From Zeimonas sp050187175 (GTDB lineage Bacteria; Pseudomonadota; Gammaproteobacteria; Burkholderiales; Burkholderiaceae_E): DNA of 64,000 nt. A program made the position numbers and the translations under genes. This document shows positions 1-8,676 of this stretch, in pieces (position 1 is the first letter of the stretch; every line of letters starts with the position of its first letter). The stretch spans positions 1 through 64,000 of the forward strand of contig JBFWXS010000022.1 of NCBI GenBank assembly GCA_050187175.1. The letters run 5' to 3'. A model generated the notes under the pieces. That model saw only the letters and a program-made list of their open reading frames with translations, was not told where the DNA came from and did no database searches.

Positions 1-762
1 CTGCGGAATGATCCGGTCCTCCCGGCCGTGGACGATGAGCGTGCGGTGGGGGATGGCCCGCAGCGTCTCGTCTGGCTGCCGCATCGCATCGACCCAGCGC
101 TGGCGCGGCGCCGCGAACATTCTTGCGTAGGTCTGCTGGACCCCTTCGACCATCGATGCGCGATAGCGCATCTCTGCGAGCTCCGGTGTGACCAGGCTAT
201 GGTCGTACGCCATCAGCTTCATGATCCGAGTCATGCCTTCGACCGAAGGCGTATAGGACCACAGCTCTTCGAGGCCCGCGCTGATGCGGCCCTGCGTGCC
301 GCTGGCGCCCATCAGCACGCACTTGTGAACGCGCTCCGGGGCCGCCACCGCGAGCGCGACGGTCAGCGAGCCCCCGAACGAGTTGCCGACGAAACTGGCC
401 TTCTCGATGCCGAGCGCATCCAGCAGCGCGACGATCTGCGCGACCCACGTGTCCATCAGGCTGTACGACTGGTCGTCGCGCCTTTCCGTGAAGCCGAAGC
501 CGACCAGGTCCGGCGCCACGACGCGGAAGTGCTCAGACAGCGCGGGCATCTGGCCGCGCCAGTTCGCCCAGGCGCTGACCCCGGGACCGGAGCCGTGCAG
601 CAGGACGACCGGATAGCGGCTGCCATGGCCGCTGCCGCTGCCGCTGCCGCTGCCGCTGCCGCTGCCGCTGCCGCTGCCGCTGCCGCTGCCGTAGTCATGA
701 TAGTTCGTCGCGAACGCCCCGGTCCGCACGCTGCGGCCGATCTCCGGATTGGCGGTGCCCAT
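1..762 (-). CDS. Alpha/beta hydrolase, meta-cleavage product hydrolase type (3' end outside window)
   Basis: The frame opens with ATG at 762 and stays open to base 1, so the C-terminus is missing. The protein looks like the MhpC/XylF/BphD family, which hydrolyses the C-C bond of ring-cleavage products of catechols. The oxyanion-hole motif HGSGPG is at residues 56-61, followed by SAWANW. The nucleophile elbow GNSFGG places Ser at 128, and an acid-loop motif HGREDRIIP lies near the window edge; the catalytic His would be outside. Residues 25-48 are an unusual Gly-Ser run encoded by hexamer repeats, placed where relatives have only a few residues before the first strand. The gene follows an extradiol dioxygenase at 3 bp spacing, which fits sequential steps. 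Substrate unknown. Confidence 0.85.
   Translation of the reverse strand, partial: MGTANPEIGRSVRTGAFATNYHDYGSGSGSGSGSGSGSGSGSGSGHGSRYPVVLLHGSGPGVSAWANWRGQMPALSEHFRVVAPDLVGFGFTERRDDQSYSLMDTWVAQIVALLDALGIEKASFVGNSFGGSLTVALAVAAPERVHKCVLMGASGTQGRISAGLEELWSYTPSVEGMTRIMKLMAYDHSLVTPELAEMRYRASMVEGVQQTYARMFAAPRQRWVDAMRQPDETLRAIPHRTLIVHGREDRIIPQ
619..690. repeat. GCTGCC hexamer microsatellite inside hydrolase gene
   Basis: Ten perfect GCTGCC units occupy 631-690, and one interrupted pair (GCTGCC ATGGCC) sits at 619-630. On the coding minus strand this reads GGCAGC and encodes about ten Gly-Ser pairs. The unit is a multiple of three, so slippage changes the linker length without shifting the frame. Confidence 0.95.
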
Positions 763-765
763 CGG

Positions 766-1716
766 CTAGCCCTCCCCGGTCCGGCCCATGTCGGGCCACA
801 GGCAGAAGCCGAGGGCGGTCTTGACGTGATGCGCCGGAATGTAGTCGAGCTTCCTGCCCGCCCAGCGGCACGCGCCGGCGGCGACGATCCATGTACGCAG
901 CTCGCCCGTCCCGCCACGCAGCGTGGCCGAATCGAAGGTGAACAGTTGCGTCAGCTCCTCGCTCTCATTGGCCTCGATGCGGTCGAACACCCAGGCATCG
1001 AGCGGCTCGTCCACCCATCCCGCCCGCGGTCCGAAGGGATCGTGCGACATGCCGCCCGAACCCATGATCGCGATGCGCTCCGGCCGCTTGCCGCAGATGT
1101 CCGCCAGCGCACGGCCGAGGTCCCAGCAGCGCCGTGCGCTCGGCAGCGGGGGATAGTTCGCGTTCAGGATCAGCGGAACGATGGGGACGTCCAGCTTGGG
1201 CACGATGCGCGTGTACGGCAGGATCACGCTGTGCGAGAAGCCCATCTCCGGATGCCGGCGCCCCTGCGCGACGAACTCGCGGCAGACCGAGATGTCGAAG
1301 CCCCGCTTCACCAGGCCCTGCGCCAGCGCATCGGCGAGCTCCGATTGAATGCCGATCTCGACGCGCGACTTCTCCGGCGGCTCCTTCAGGTACGGCGACG
1401 CCGATGCGCCCCAGATCGAAGGGCCGCTGAACAATGCGAAGGTCGGCGTGTTCGCGCTGCCGAAGACGTCGTCGTGATCGTCGCCGACCGCGATGATCGC
1501 ATCGGGCCGATAGGCTTCGAGCTCGCGGCCGATGCGCGCAAAGGCCGCGTCGATGCGCGCGATATAGGACTCGATGAGCTCTCGCGTCTCCAGCTTCGCG
1601 GTATGCGGCTGGGAGGCTTTCGTGTAGTCCGGGATCGACGCGTAGACCGACGGCCAGACGTCGGCCGGGCAGAACATGCCGGGAGCATGCGACGTAGCGA
1701 ATCCGAAACCTATCAT
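766..1716 (-). CDS. LigB-family (type II) extradiol ring-cleavage dioxygenase
   Basis: This 316-residue protein has the features of class III extradiol dioxygenases (LigB, MhpB and gallate dioxygenase relatives), which use non-haem Fe(II) to open catecholic rings. The N-terminal FATSHAPG puts a candidate iron ligand at His10, and GDDHDD and GSGGMSHDP are further family-like motifs. The length is near that of MhpB. The start overlaps the stop of the upstream hydrolase (ATGA at 1713-1716), so translation is probably coupled. Its place between two alpha/beta hydrolases supports a meta-cleavage role. The substrate (2,3-dihydroxyphenylpropionate-like, protocatechuate-like or other) cannot be read from the sequence. 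Confidence 0.85.
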   Translation of the reverse strand: MIGFGFATSHAPGMFCPADVWPSVYASIPDYTKASQPHTAKLETRELIESYIARIDAAFARIGRELEAYRPDAIIAVGDDHDDVFGSANTPTFALFSGPSIWGASASPYLKEPPEKSRVEIGIQSELADALAQGLVKRGFDISVCREFVAQGRRHPEMGFSHSVILPYTRIVPKLDVPIVPLILNANYPPLPSARRCWDLGRALADICGKRPERIAIMGSGGMSHDPFGPRAGWVDEPLDAWVFDRIEANESEELTQLFTFDSATLRGGTGELRTWIVAAGACRWAGRKLDYIPAHHVKTALGFCLWPDMGRTGEG

Positions 1717-2675
1717 CAGGCGTCTCCTGCAATGGCCGTTCCGCCGAGAAGAAAGCGCAGGACCTCGCGGTTGTGCGTTTCGTGGTTCTCGAACTGCGCC
1801 CAGTGGCCGGTGTTCTCGGCGCAGAAGAACGACCCGCCGGGGATGGCTCGCGCCAGCCGGAGTCCGACCGGCGGCGCAACGAAGTTCTTGTCGCCCCAGT
1901 AGACGAGCGTCAGCGCTTCGATCCGCGCCGCCAGCTCGTCGGTCACGACGTGCGCCTGCGGTTCGGGGCCGCCCAGATAGTGCTGAGTCAGCCGCTGCTG
2001 CACCGCGTTCAGCTCGGGATCGTTGTAGAACGAATGCCGGACCGCGACCGCTTCGTCGGGAATGATCGACGGATCGGCGACAATCCGCTCCAGCCGCTGA
2101 CGGACCATGCCCGGATTGGGATCGCGCAGCACCGCCAGCGTGCTGTCGCGCAGGGCCAGCAGACCCGGATCCTCGTGAGATCGGCTATCGCCACCCGGCA
2201 CATATCCCATCGGTGTGGTCAGCACCAGCTTCGCCACCCGTTGCGGATGCGCGAGCGCGAACAGCATCGCGACCCAGCCGCCGAGCGATTGCCCTTCGAT
2301 GTGCACGCGCTCCAGCGACAGGCAGTCCAGTACGTCCGCGACCTGGTCGACCAGCGGTGGCAGGACGGCCGGCTCGAAGCCGCTGGTCTGCGACCTGCCG
2401 TGCCACAGCAGATCCATCGCGATCACGTGGAAATGTTGCGACAGCGGCCCGATGTTCTTGATGTAGTTCTCCGCGTGTCCGCCGGTTCCGTGCAGCAGCA
2501 GCAAGGGCTCGCCTTCGCCCGCCTCGATGATGCGGGTCGAGTAGCGCCCCTTGATCCGCCTCACCTCCGCGCCAAGAAGTTCCACCCAGTAGCTCGCCAA
2601 TTTCCACCCCACCTCGTCAATGCGGTGACTCGTCCCGCCGATGCATCGCATCGCACGGGACTGCTCCGCTGGCAC
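1716..2675 (-). CDS. Alpha/beta hydrolase (MhpC-like)
   Basis: A 319-residue alpha/beta hydrolase with oxyanion region LLLHGTGGHAENY, nucleophile elbow GQSLGG, an acid region VYWGDKNFV and a C-terminal histidine in ENTGHWAQFE. It is the second hydrolase of the cluster and is fused by a 1-bp overlap to the dioxygenase gene, so it probably acts on a ring-cleavage product or an ester of the same pathway. The start is uncertain: ATG at 2675 gives the longest product, but ATG at 2651 has a GGAG about 10 bases upstream. The N-terminus before the hydrolase core is longer than usual (about 50 residues). Confidence 0.82.
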   Translation of the reverse strand: MPAEQSRAMRCIGGTSHRIDEVGWKLASYWVELLGAEVRRIKGRYSTRIIEAGEGEPLLLLHGTGGHAENYIKNIGPLSQHFHVIAMDLLWHGRSQTSGFEPAVLPPLVDQVADVLDCLSLERVHIEGQSLGGWVAMLFALAHPQRVAKLVLTTPMGYVPGGDSRSHEDPGLLALRDSTLAVLRDPNPGMVRQRLERIVADPSIIPDEAVAVRHSFYNDPELNAVQQRLTQHYLGGPEPQAHVVTDELAARIEALTLVYWGDKNFVAPPVGLRLARAIPGGSFFCAENTGHWAQFENHETHNREVLRFLLGGTAIAGDA

Positions 2676-2694
2676 AGCCCGATTGCAAGCGGCT

Positions 2695-3447
2695 TCAGCG
2701 CGATCGCCTCCGTTTGGCCTGCAGTTCCTGGCGCGGGGGCATCACCTCATAGATGCCCTTGCCCGTACGCGCGACGTGTTTCTGCAGCAGCTCCTTCGCG
2801 CGTTCCGCATCGCGGGCGAGCACCGCATCCATGATCTGCTTGTGTTCCTGCGCGACGTTGCGCTGCGACGGATTCTTCTTCAGGAACAGACGCCTGTAGC
2901 GGTTGTTGTGGTCGTGCAGGACCTCGCAGAACATCAGCAGCAAGGGCATGCCGCAGGCCGATATCAGCGCCATGTGAAAGTCGCTGTGGGCGATCTCCCA
3001 TTCCTCGAGCCGCCCGAACTCGTCGCTGCGCTGCTCGATGCGAGTGAGCCGATGGAAGATCGCCACCAGCCGGTCTTCCCATTCATCGTCACCGTTGCGG
3101 ACCGAGGCCTCGATGGCCAGCCCTTCGAGATTGCAGCGCAGCGACGTGATCTCGGCGATGTTCTCGCGCGAGACTTCGGAGATCCGGAATCCATGATTCT
3201 CCTGGCCTATGACCAGTCCCTGCGCCGCGAGCCGCGACAGCGCTTCTCGAACGGGGCTCAGGCTGATGCCGAACTGCGCACGCAGCGCGTCGATGCGCAC
3301 CTTCGAGCCGGGACTCAGCACGCCGTTCAGGATGTCCGACCGCAGATGATCGGTCAGGTACGAAGCCAGCGTGACGCCGTCCGGCTTGGAGCTCGACAGC
3401 TCGATTCGTTCAGATTGCTTGGCGCTCGAAGAGCCCTTCGGTGGCAT
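2695..3447 (-). CDS. GntR-family regulator, FCD (FadR-like) subfamily
   Basis: A 250-residue transcription factor. Residues about 25-90 form a winged helix-turn-helix with the GntR signature LSPVREALSRL, followed by an all-helical FCD ligand-binding domain holding acidic/His metal-ligand candidates (AHSDFHMAL, LHDHNNRYRR, QEHKQIMDAV). ATG at 3447 was preferred over upstream in-frame starts because GGGGA precedes it by a few bases and the extra N-terminus would be coded by the AT-rich promoter region. It lies between the hydrolase genes and the divergent TRAP genes, which suggests local control of both, with an aromatic acid or its metabolite as a likely effector. Confidence 0.88.
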   Translation of the reverse strand: MPPKGSSSAKQSERIELSSSKPDGVTLASYLTDHLRSDILNGVLSPGSKVRIDALRAQFGISLSPVREALSRLAAQGLVIGQENHGFRISEVSRENIAEITSLRCNLEGLAIEASVRNGDDEWEDRLVAIFHRLTRIEQRSDEFGRLEEWEIAHSDFHMALISACGMPLLLMFCEVLHDHNNRYRRLFLKKNPSQRNVAQEHKQIMDAVLARDAERAKELLQKHVARTGKGIYEVMPPRQELQAKRRRSR

Positions 3448-3623
3448 CAATGTCCCCGCAACATTCAAACCCGATCGCCGCATTACACCGCAAATCACCG
3501 GAACCGAATAATCAAGAACAACCAGAATAATCGATTCTTTCTTCAACAATTGACGAATTCATAATAATCGCTTACCGTTTGAAATGGAAGTGCCGACACG
3601 GATCATTTCTGAGGAGACACGCA
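3448..3623. promoter_or_regulatory. Divergent GntR/TRAP intergenic region with candidate operator
   Basis: This 176-bp region is clearly AT-richer than its neighbours between about 3500 and 3585. An imperfect inverted repeat lies at 3539-3557, with arms TTCTTCAA and TTGACGAA (seven of eight positions complementary). It could be the site bound by the adjacent FCD regulator. A TTGACG inside it could serve as a -35 element, but no convincing -10 follows at 17 bp. GAGGAG about 8 bases before 3624 is the ribosome binding site of the TRAP binding protein. Confidence 0.45.
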
Positions 3624-4607
3624 ATGCGGCTGAAGCTATTCGCAGCAACGTTCGTCAGCGCCCTGGTCACGGTCTGGGCCAGTCAGGTGAGTGCGGAGAC
3701 CCGCCTGCGCCTGCTATCGAGCTTCGACAATCTCAATCCCAGCGTGCTCAGCGCGGACGCATTCATCGCGTCTGTCGCTGCGCGCAGCGGCGGCGAATAC
3801 AGGATCTCCCGCACCGGCCCGGAGGCCGTGCCGGTCGGCGAGCAGCTCGAGCCGACCAGCTCGGGCGTGTTCGACCTGCTGTTCACCAATGGCGCATTCC
3901 ATGCGGGCCGCACGGGCGTCGGCATGGTCATCGATTCGCTGAAGACCGATCTGGAGCTGCGCTACAGCAGCGGCCTGGTGGAGTATCTGGACAACTACTA
4001 CCAGAAGGCGCACGGCGTGAAGCTCATCGCGCTCAGCTCCGGCTCGGCGTATCAGTTCCTTCTGAGGGATCCGGTGGCTGCCGACGGCGGGCTCAAGGGT
4101 CGCAAGATCCGCAGCCTGCCGCAGTACGGCAAGCTGATCGAAGCGCTCGGCGGCGTGCCGGTCACGCTTGCCCCGACTCAGATGTACTCGTCGCTCGAAA
4201 AGGGCGTGATCGACGGCGTCGGCTTCCCGCAGACGGCCGCGACGCAGTACAAGCTGCAGGAAGTCATCAAGTACATAGCGGAGCCCACGTTCGGCGCCAC
4301 GCACATCATGATCCTGATGAACCTCCGCAAATGGAACGCGCTGCCGCCGGACGTGCAGAAGATGTTCCTCGAAGAAGGGCGCACCTGAGCCACGCTCTAT
4401 ACGCGCTACAACTTCTGGATCTCGAACGTCGACGTCGCGAAGCTGCGCCAGGCCGGCATCAAGACCACGAGCTTCTCACCGGAGAACGCCAACAAGGTCC
4501 GCACGACCTACAACGACGGCCTGTGGGAAGCTGCCACCCGCGTCTCCGGCGACGTGGTGCGCGACTTCCGCAAGTTCGTCGAGGCCAAGAACCTGCTGAA
4601 CCAGTGA
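3624..4607 (+). pseudogene. TRAP transporter substrate-binding protein (DctP family) with in-frame stop
   Basis: Read through, this frame codes for about 327 residues, the usual size of DctP-type periplasmic binding proteins. It begins with a signal peptide (MRLKLFAATFVSALVTVWAS, cleavage near VSA/ET) and has family-like stretches such as KGRKIRSLP and GVIDGVGFPQTA. A TGA at 4386-4388 interrupts it after EEGRT; the same frame then continues with ATLYTRYNFWISNVDV to the stop at 4605-4607. No other frame change is needed. The truncated product (254 residues) would lack the last 72 residues, including helices that close the lobes. It is either a nonsense mutation (recent, since the rest is intact) or a sequencing error. 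The dctQ and dctM genes downstream are intact. Confidence 0.8.
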
Positions 4608-4650
4608 ATCCGGCGCCGCGCCGGCAAGCATCGGTCGTCCGGACTTCGCC

Positions 4651-5172
4651 ATGACTGCGTCCCACCGGCTCTATCGCAGGTTCGCGACGGTGAACTGCTG
4701 GCTCGGCGCCGCCGCCACCGGGCTGATCATGATGTTCTACGGCTACGAGGTGGTCGCCCGGTATCTGTTCAACGCCCCCACGCTGTGGACCGTCACGACC
4801 TCCGGTTATCTGATGCTGGCAAGCGTTTTCCTGGCGCTGCCGCTGATCACGCTGGAGCGTCTGCACGTCGAGTCGACGTTCCTGATCGAATCGGCACCGA
4901 GGCGCTCACGACCGGGGCTGCGCCTGCTGGCGCTGCTCATCTCCGCCGGCTACTGCCTGCTGGCCGCGTGGATGACGGCCATCGTGGCGATCGATTCGGC
5001 GCGGTCCGGCGTGCTGACCAATGACGCGCTGACCGCACCCAAATGGATCCTGGACGCCTTCGTCGCCTACGGCTACGCCACCGCCGCGATCGCGTTCATC
5101 TTCCTGGCCTTGTCCAGATCGTGGCGGACTCCGCCCGAGTCGCCTCACCTCGCCGCCCATCCCGAAGCCTAG
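4651..5172 (+). CDS. TRAP transporter small permease (DctQ family)
   Basis: A 173-residue membrane protein with about four hydrophobic segments (residues near 15-35, 50-68, 88-110 and 135-155), as expected for the small membrane subunit of a tripartite ATP-independent periplasmic transporter. The motif EVVARYLFNAPTLWT resembles the conserved R-Y-x-F-N-x-P-x-x-W region of DctQ proteins. It lies between the binding-protein gene and the large permease, the standard TRAP order. The function is as partner of the large subunit in Na+-driven uptake of an organic acid. Confidence 0.9.
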   Translation: MTASHRLYRRFATVNCWLGAAATGLIMMFYGYEVVARYLFNAPTLWTVTTSGYLMLASVFLALPLITLERLHVESTFLIESAPRRSRPGLRLLALLISAGYCLLAAWMTAIVAIDSARSGVLTNDALTAPKWILDAFVAYGYATAAIAFIFLALSRSWRTPPESPHLAAHPEA

Positions 5173-5223
5173 CCGGCATCCGTCCTGGCCGGTCTCATCA
5201 CAGAACAGGCAATCACGCTGACC

Positions 5224-6519
5224 ATGGACCCAGGCATTCTGCTGATCGGTACCGTCGTCGTCCTGGCCATCCTGGCATCGGGCATTCCGTTCTTCGTCGG
5301 CTTCATCGTGATCAACGCGACCGGGCTGCTGCTGTTCTTCGGCACGGCCAGCGTCGGCCTGTTCACGAACAGCATCGTGTCCACGCTGACCAACGAATCG
5401 CTGATCTCGATTCCCATGTTCACGCTGATGGGCGAGTTCCTGTTCCGGTCCGGCGCGGTCGACGCGCTGTATGACGCGATCAACAAGCTGATCGTGCGCT
5501 CCCGCATCCGGCTCTACATTCTCGGCCTGTCGGTCTCCGCAACGCTCGGCTCGGTTTCGGGATCGGCGATCGCCGACGCGGCGATGTTCTCCAAATCGCT
5601 CTATCCCGCCATGGTTTCGCGCGGATACAACCGGCAGATGTCGGCGGGCCTGATCCTGGCCGGTGCGATCCTGGCGCCGGTGATTCCGCCCAGCATCCAT
5701 GCGGTGCTGCTCGGCACGATCGCGAACGTCTCCATCGCCGAAATGCTGCTCGGCGGCATCGGCCCCGGCCTGCTGATCACGGCGGCCTACTTCGTCTACA
5801 TCAAGCTGCGCGTCTGGAGAGATCCCAGCCTGGCGCCGGCGGGCATCCAGGGCGAGGCCGTCACCGCGAAAGGGGTCCGTCAAGCCGTCGTCGGCCTGAT
5901 TCCGTTCACCAGCATCCTCTTCCTGGTGATGGGCCTGATCATGTTCGGGATCGCGACGCCCGACGAATCCGCCGCGGTCGGCGCCATCGGCTCGATGCTG
6001 ATGGCAGCCTACTACCGGAGGTTCACGCTCAGGCTGCTGTGGGACTCGCTGATGGGCACGGTCCGCATCAGCAGCATGATCTTCGTGGTCGTGGCAAGCG
6101 CCAGCCTGTTCGCACAGCTGCTCGCGTTCACCGGAGTCACGCACGGCCTGGTAGGCATCCTGTCCGACGTCGAGCTGAACCAGTGGGTGATCTACACGCT
6201 GATGCTGGTCATCGCCGCGCTGTGCTGCATGTTCATCGGCCCGCTCGAGTTCATGCTGATCGCCATTCCGATCTACAGCCCCATCATCGCCAAGTTCGGC
6301 TGGGATCCGATCTGGTTCTACAACATCCTGCTGGTCGTCCTGGTCACCGGCGGGCTGACGCCGCCGATGGGGATGGCGGTGTTCGTTTTCCATTCGGTGA
6401 CCCGCGAACCGCTGGGATGGCTGTTCCGGGCGGCCGCTCCGTGGGTCGGCGTGATCGCGGTCTGCGTCTTCATCCTGACGCTGTTCCCGCAGATCGTCCG
6501 GCTGTTCATCTTCCGCTGA
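5224..6519 (+). CDS. TRAP transporter large permease (DctM family)
   Basis: This 431-residue, very hydrophobic protein is full length for DctM. It shows the family motifs GSVSGSAIADAAMFSKSLYP, ILAPVIPPSIHAVLLG and TPPMGMAVFVFHS and about twelve membrane segments. It forms the transport channel of the TRAP system with the small permease just upstream. The cluster context (P450, SDR, Rieske oxygenase, ring-cleavage genes) suggests the cargo is an aromatic or related carboxylate. Confidence 0.93.
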   Translation: MDPGILLIGTVVVLAILASGIPFFVGFIVINATGLLLFFGTASVGLFTNSIVSTLTNESLISIPMFTLMGEFLFRSGAVDALYDAINKLIVRSRIRLYILGLSVSATLGSVSGSAIADAAMFSKSLYPAMVSRGYNRQMSAGLILAGAILAPVIPPSIHAVLLGTIANVSIAEMLLGGIGPGLLITAAYFVYIKLRVWRDPSLAPAGIQGEAVTAKGVRQAVVGLIPFTSILFLVMGLIMFGIATPDESAAVGAIGSMLMAAYYRRFTLRLLWDSLMGTVRISSMIFVVVASASLFAQLLAFTGVTHGLVGILSDVELNQWVIYTLMLVIAALCCMFIGPLEFMLIAIPIYSPIIAKFGWDPIWFYNILLVVLVTGGLTPPMGMAVFVFHSVTREPLGWLFRAAAPWVGVIAVCVFILTLFPQIVRLFIFR

Positions 6520-6581
6520 GCCGGCAGCATGCGTTGCCGGCTGCCGCACGATTCTTCAGATATGCAAGGACGGGCCATGTC

Positions 6582-7802
6582 ATGAGCGCCACCAGCGACG
6601 AAACGCAGACGATGCCGCGCTCCAGCGAGCTGCGTGTGAATCTCTCCGACGCGGCCTTCATCGAAGACCCCTATCCGGTCTATGCGCGATTGCGCGCCGA
6701 AGACCCGATCCACGTCATCGGCGACAAGGTGCTGATCTCGCGCTATGCCGACTATTGCGCGATCTGCACCGACAAGCGCATGAGCAACGACCGCAAGGAG
6801 ATCTGGGAAAAGGCGGTCGGAAAAAACGTCATCTACGAGCATCGCACCACCACCCTGAACTTCCGGGACCCGCCCGACCACACCCGGCTGCGCCGCCACA
6901 TCTCGCGCTTCTTCGTGCCGCCGAACGTCAGATCGTTCGAGCCCTTCATCCAGAGCACCGTCGACGAGCTGCTGGACGCGATCGAGGAGAAGGGGGGCGG
7001 CGACCTGGTGAAGGACTTCGCCTTTCCGCTGCCGGCGATGGTCATCGGCGAGCTTCTCGGCATTCCGAAAGAGATACGCCACAACTTCTACAAGTGGGGC
7101 GAAGTCTCGGCCGCGACGCAGGAGCCCCACGTCCGGCCGCAGGTGATCACCGACGGCATAGCGACCTACGACGAGATGCTGGCCATCCTCGGCGAGCTGG
7201 CGGAACAGCGGCTGCGCGAACCGCGCGGCGACCTCATCAGCGCCATGGTGGCGTCGGTCGGACTGAACGACGGCATGACCATGAAAGAGGTGCTGCACAA
7301 CGCAGCCTTCATGGTGAACGCCGGCCATGAGACGACGATGAACACCATCCTGAACGGCCTGAACGCACTGTTCCGGTTTCCGGACCAGATGTCGCTGCTG
7401 CGCGGCGATCCCGGCCTCATCGAAACCGCGGTCGACGAGATGCTGCGCTACGACAGCCCGGTGCAGATGAACCGGCGCATGCCCAAGGTCGACGTCGAGA
7501 TCGGCGGCAAGAAGATCGCGGCGGGAAGCGACATGCTGATGGCGATCGGCTCCGCCAATCGCGACGAAGCGCAGTTCCCGCAGGCCGACCGCTTCGACGT
7601 CAGGCGCACGCCCAACCGGCACGTGGCGTTCGGAACGCCGAACATCCACTTCTGCATGGGCGCCCCGTTCGCGCGGCTCGAGGTCCAGACGGCGATCAAC
7701 GCGCTGCTGAAGAAGTTTCCGCGTCTGGCGCCGGCGAGCCCGCCGGTACGCTCCAAGCGGCTGCGCTTCCGCGGCTTCGAGCAGATGCAGGTGACGGCAT
7801 GA
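6582..7802 (+). CDS. Cytochrome P450
   Basis: A 406-residue soluble bacterial P450. The I-helix oxygen-binding motif AGHETT is at residues 247-252, the ExxR motif (EMLR) at 286-289, and the haem loop FGTPNIHFCMGAPFARLE with cysteine ligand at 358. The start at 6582 follows AAGGA at 6566-6570; the frame is open further upstream but overlaps dctM in another frame. The stop overlaps the ATG of the next gene. It probably hydroxylates or O-dealkylates the imported compound. No ferredoxin or ferredoxin reductase is seen in the window, so electron supply must come from elsewhere. Confidence 0.93.
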   Translation: MSATSDETQTMPRSSELRVNLSDAAFIEDPYPVYARLRAEDPIHVIGDKVLISRYADYCAICTDKRMSNDRKEIWEKAVGKNVIYEHRTTTLNFRDPPDHTRLRRHISRFFVPPNVRSFEPFIQSTVDELLDAIEEKGGGDLVKDFAFPLPAMVIGELLGIPKEIRHNFYKWGEVSAATQEPHVRPQVITDGIATYDEMLAILGELAEQRLREPRGDLISAMVASVGLNDGMTMKEVLHNAAFMVNAGHETTMNTILNGLNALFRFPDQMSLLRGDPGLIETAVDEMLRYDSPVQMNRRMPKVDVEIGGKKIAAGSDMLMAIGSANRDEAQFPQADRFDVRRTPNRHVAFGTPNIHFCMGAPFARLEVQTAINALLKKFPRLAPASPPVRSKRLRFRGFEQMQVTA

Positions 7803-8657
7803 CGGCGCAGCTCAGCGGGAAGGTAGCCGTCGTCACCGGCGGCAGCGGCGGACTGGGCAAGGCGATCGCGCGCGGACTCGTCGCCGAAGGGGCGGCNNNN
7901 NNNNNNNNNNNNNNNNNNNNNNNNNNNNNNNNNNNNNNNNNNNNNNNNNNNNNNNNNNNNNNNNNNNNNNNNNNNNNNNNNNNNNNNNNNNNNNNNCATC
8001 GCCGAGGACGGCGCCGCTGCACTGGCCGATGAGCTGCGCTCGGCCGGCGCACGCGCGATCGCGGTCAAGGTGGACGTCGGCGACCCCGATCAGGTCAAGG
8101 CCATGGTCGAACGGACGCTGCAGGCCTTCGGCCAGCTCGACATTCTCGTCAACAACGCCGCCATTCCGACCGCCAGCCCGTTCATCGATCTGACGCTGGA
8201 CGACTGGCAGCGCACGCTGCGGACCAATCTCACCGGACAGTTCCTTTGCGCACAGGCCGCGCTGAGACCGATGCTGAGCCGCTCGTACGGGCGCATCATC
8301 AACATGGCCTCGATCTCCGGCCACCGCGGCCAGGACGGCCGGACCGCCTATGGCGTCTCCAAGGCCGGCGTCATCCACATGACCAAGGTCATGGCGGTCG
8401 AGCTTGCCGGCCGCGGCATCGTCGTGAACGCGATCGCGCCGGGGCCGATTCTCACCGACCGGATTCGCGAGCGCGTCTCCGTGGAGGCACGCAATGCCTA
8501 CAGCGCGCTGCTGCCGCAGCGGCGCTACGGCCTGCCCGAGGAAGTGGCGAACGCCGTGGTCTTCCTGGCCTCGGACGCCTGCGGCTTCATCGCCGGCCAC
8601 ACGCTGAACATCGACGGCGGCGCCTATGCGGTCTGGCCCGCCGGCATGAGGACCTGA
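7799..8657 (+). CDS. Short-chain dehydrogenase/reductase, interrupted by assembly gap
   Basis: This is an SDR with the NAD(P)-binding motif TGGSGGLG at the N-terminus, NNAA in the LDILVNNAAIPT segment, and catalytic YGVSK preceded by NMASISG. The C-terminal NIDGGAYAVWP is typical of the family. The start overlaps the P450 stop (ATGA). A 100-N gap falls after EGA, in the second beta strand. The two sides are in different frames as written, but join if the true missing length is a multiple of three. By comparison with SDRs only about five to seven residues seem to be missing. It probably oxidises or reduces an alcohol/carbonyl intermediate of the pathway. Confidence 0.88.
7897..7996. other. Assembly gap of exactly 100 N
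   Basis: One hundred unknown bases, the conventional placeholder for a gap of unknown size. It lies inside the SDR gene and breaks its frame (100 is not a multiple of three), so the real gap is almost certainly shorter. Confidence 0.97.
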
Positions 8658-8661
8658 ACAC

Positions 8662-8670
8662 AGGAGGTGA
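8662..8670 (+). promoter_or_regulatory. Full-consensus ribosome binding site of Rieske oxygenase
   Basis: AGGAGGTGA is perfectly complementary to the 16S rRNA 3' end and lies six bases before the ATG at 8677. It is much stronger than the sites of its neighbours, implying high translation of the oxygenase independent of coupling. Confidence 0.8.
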
Positions 8671-8676
8671 CCCATC

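Noticed and set aside
28..1902. Long plus-strand open frame of 624 codons with a poly-Ala run
   Set aside because: It is antisense to the hydrolase and dioxygenase genes, Arg/Ala-rich with no domain; the poly-Ala is the GCTGCC microsatellite read in the wrong frame.
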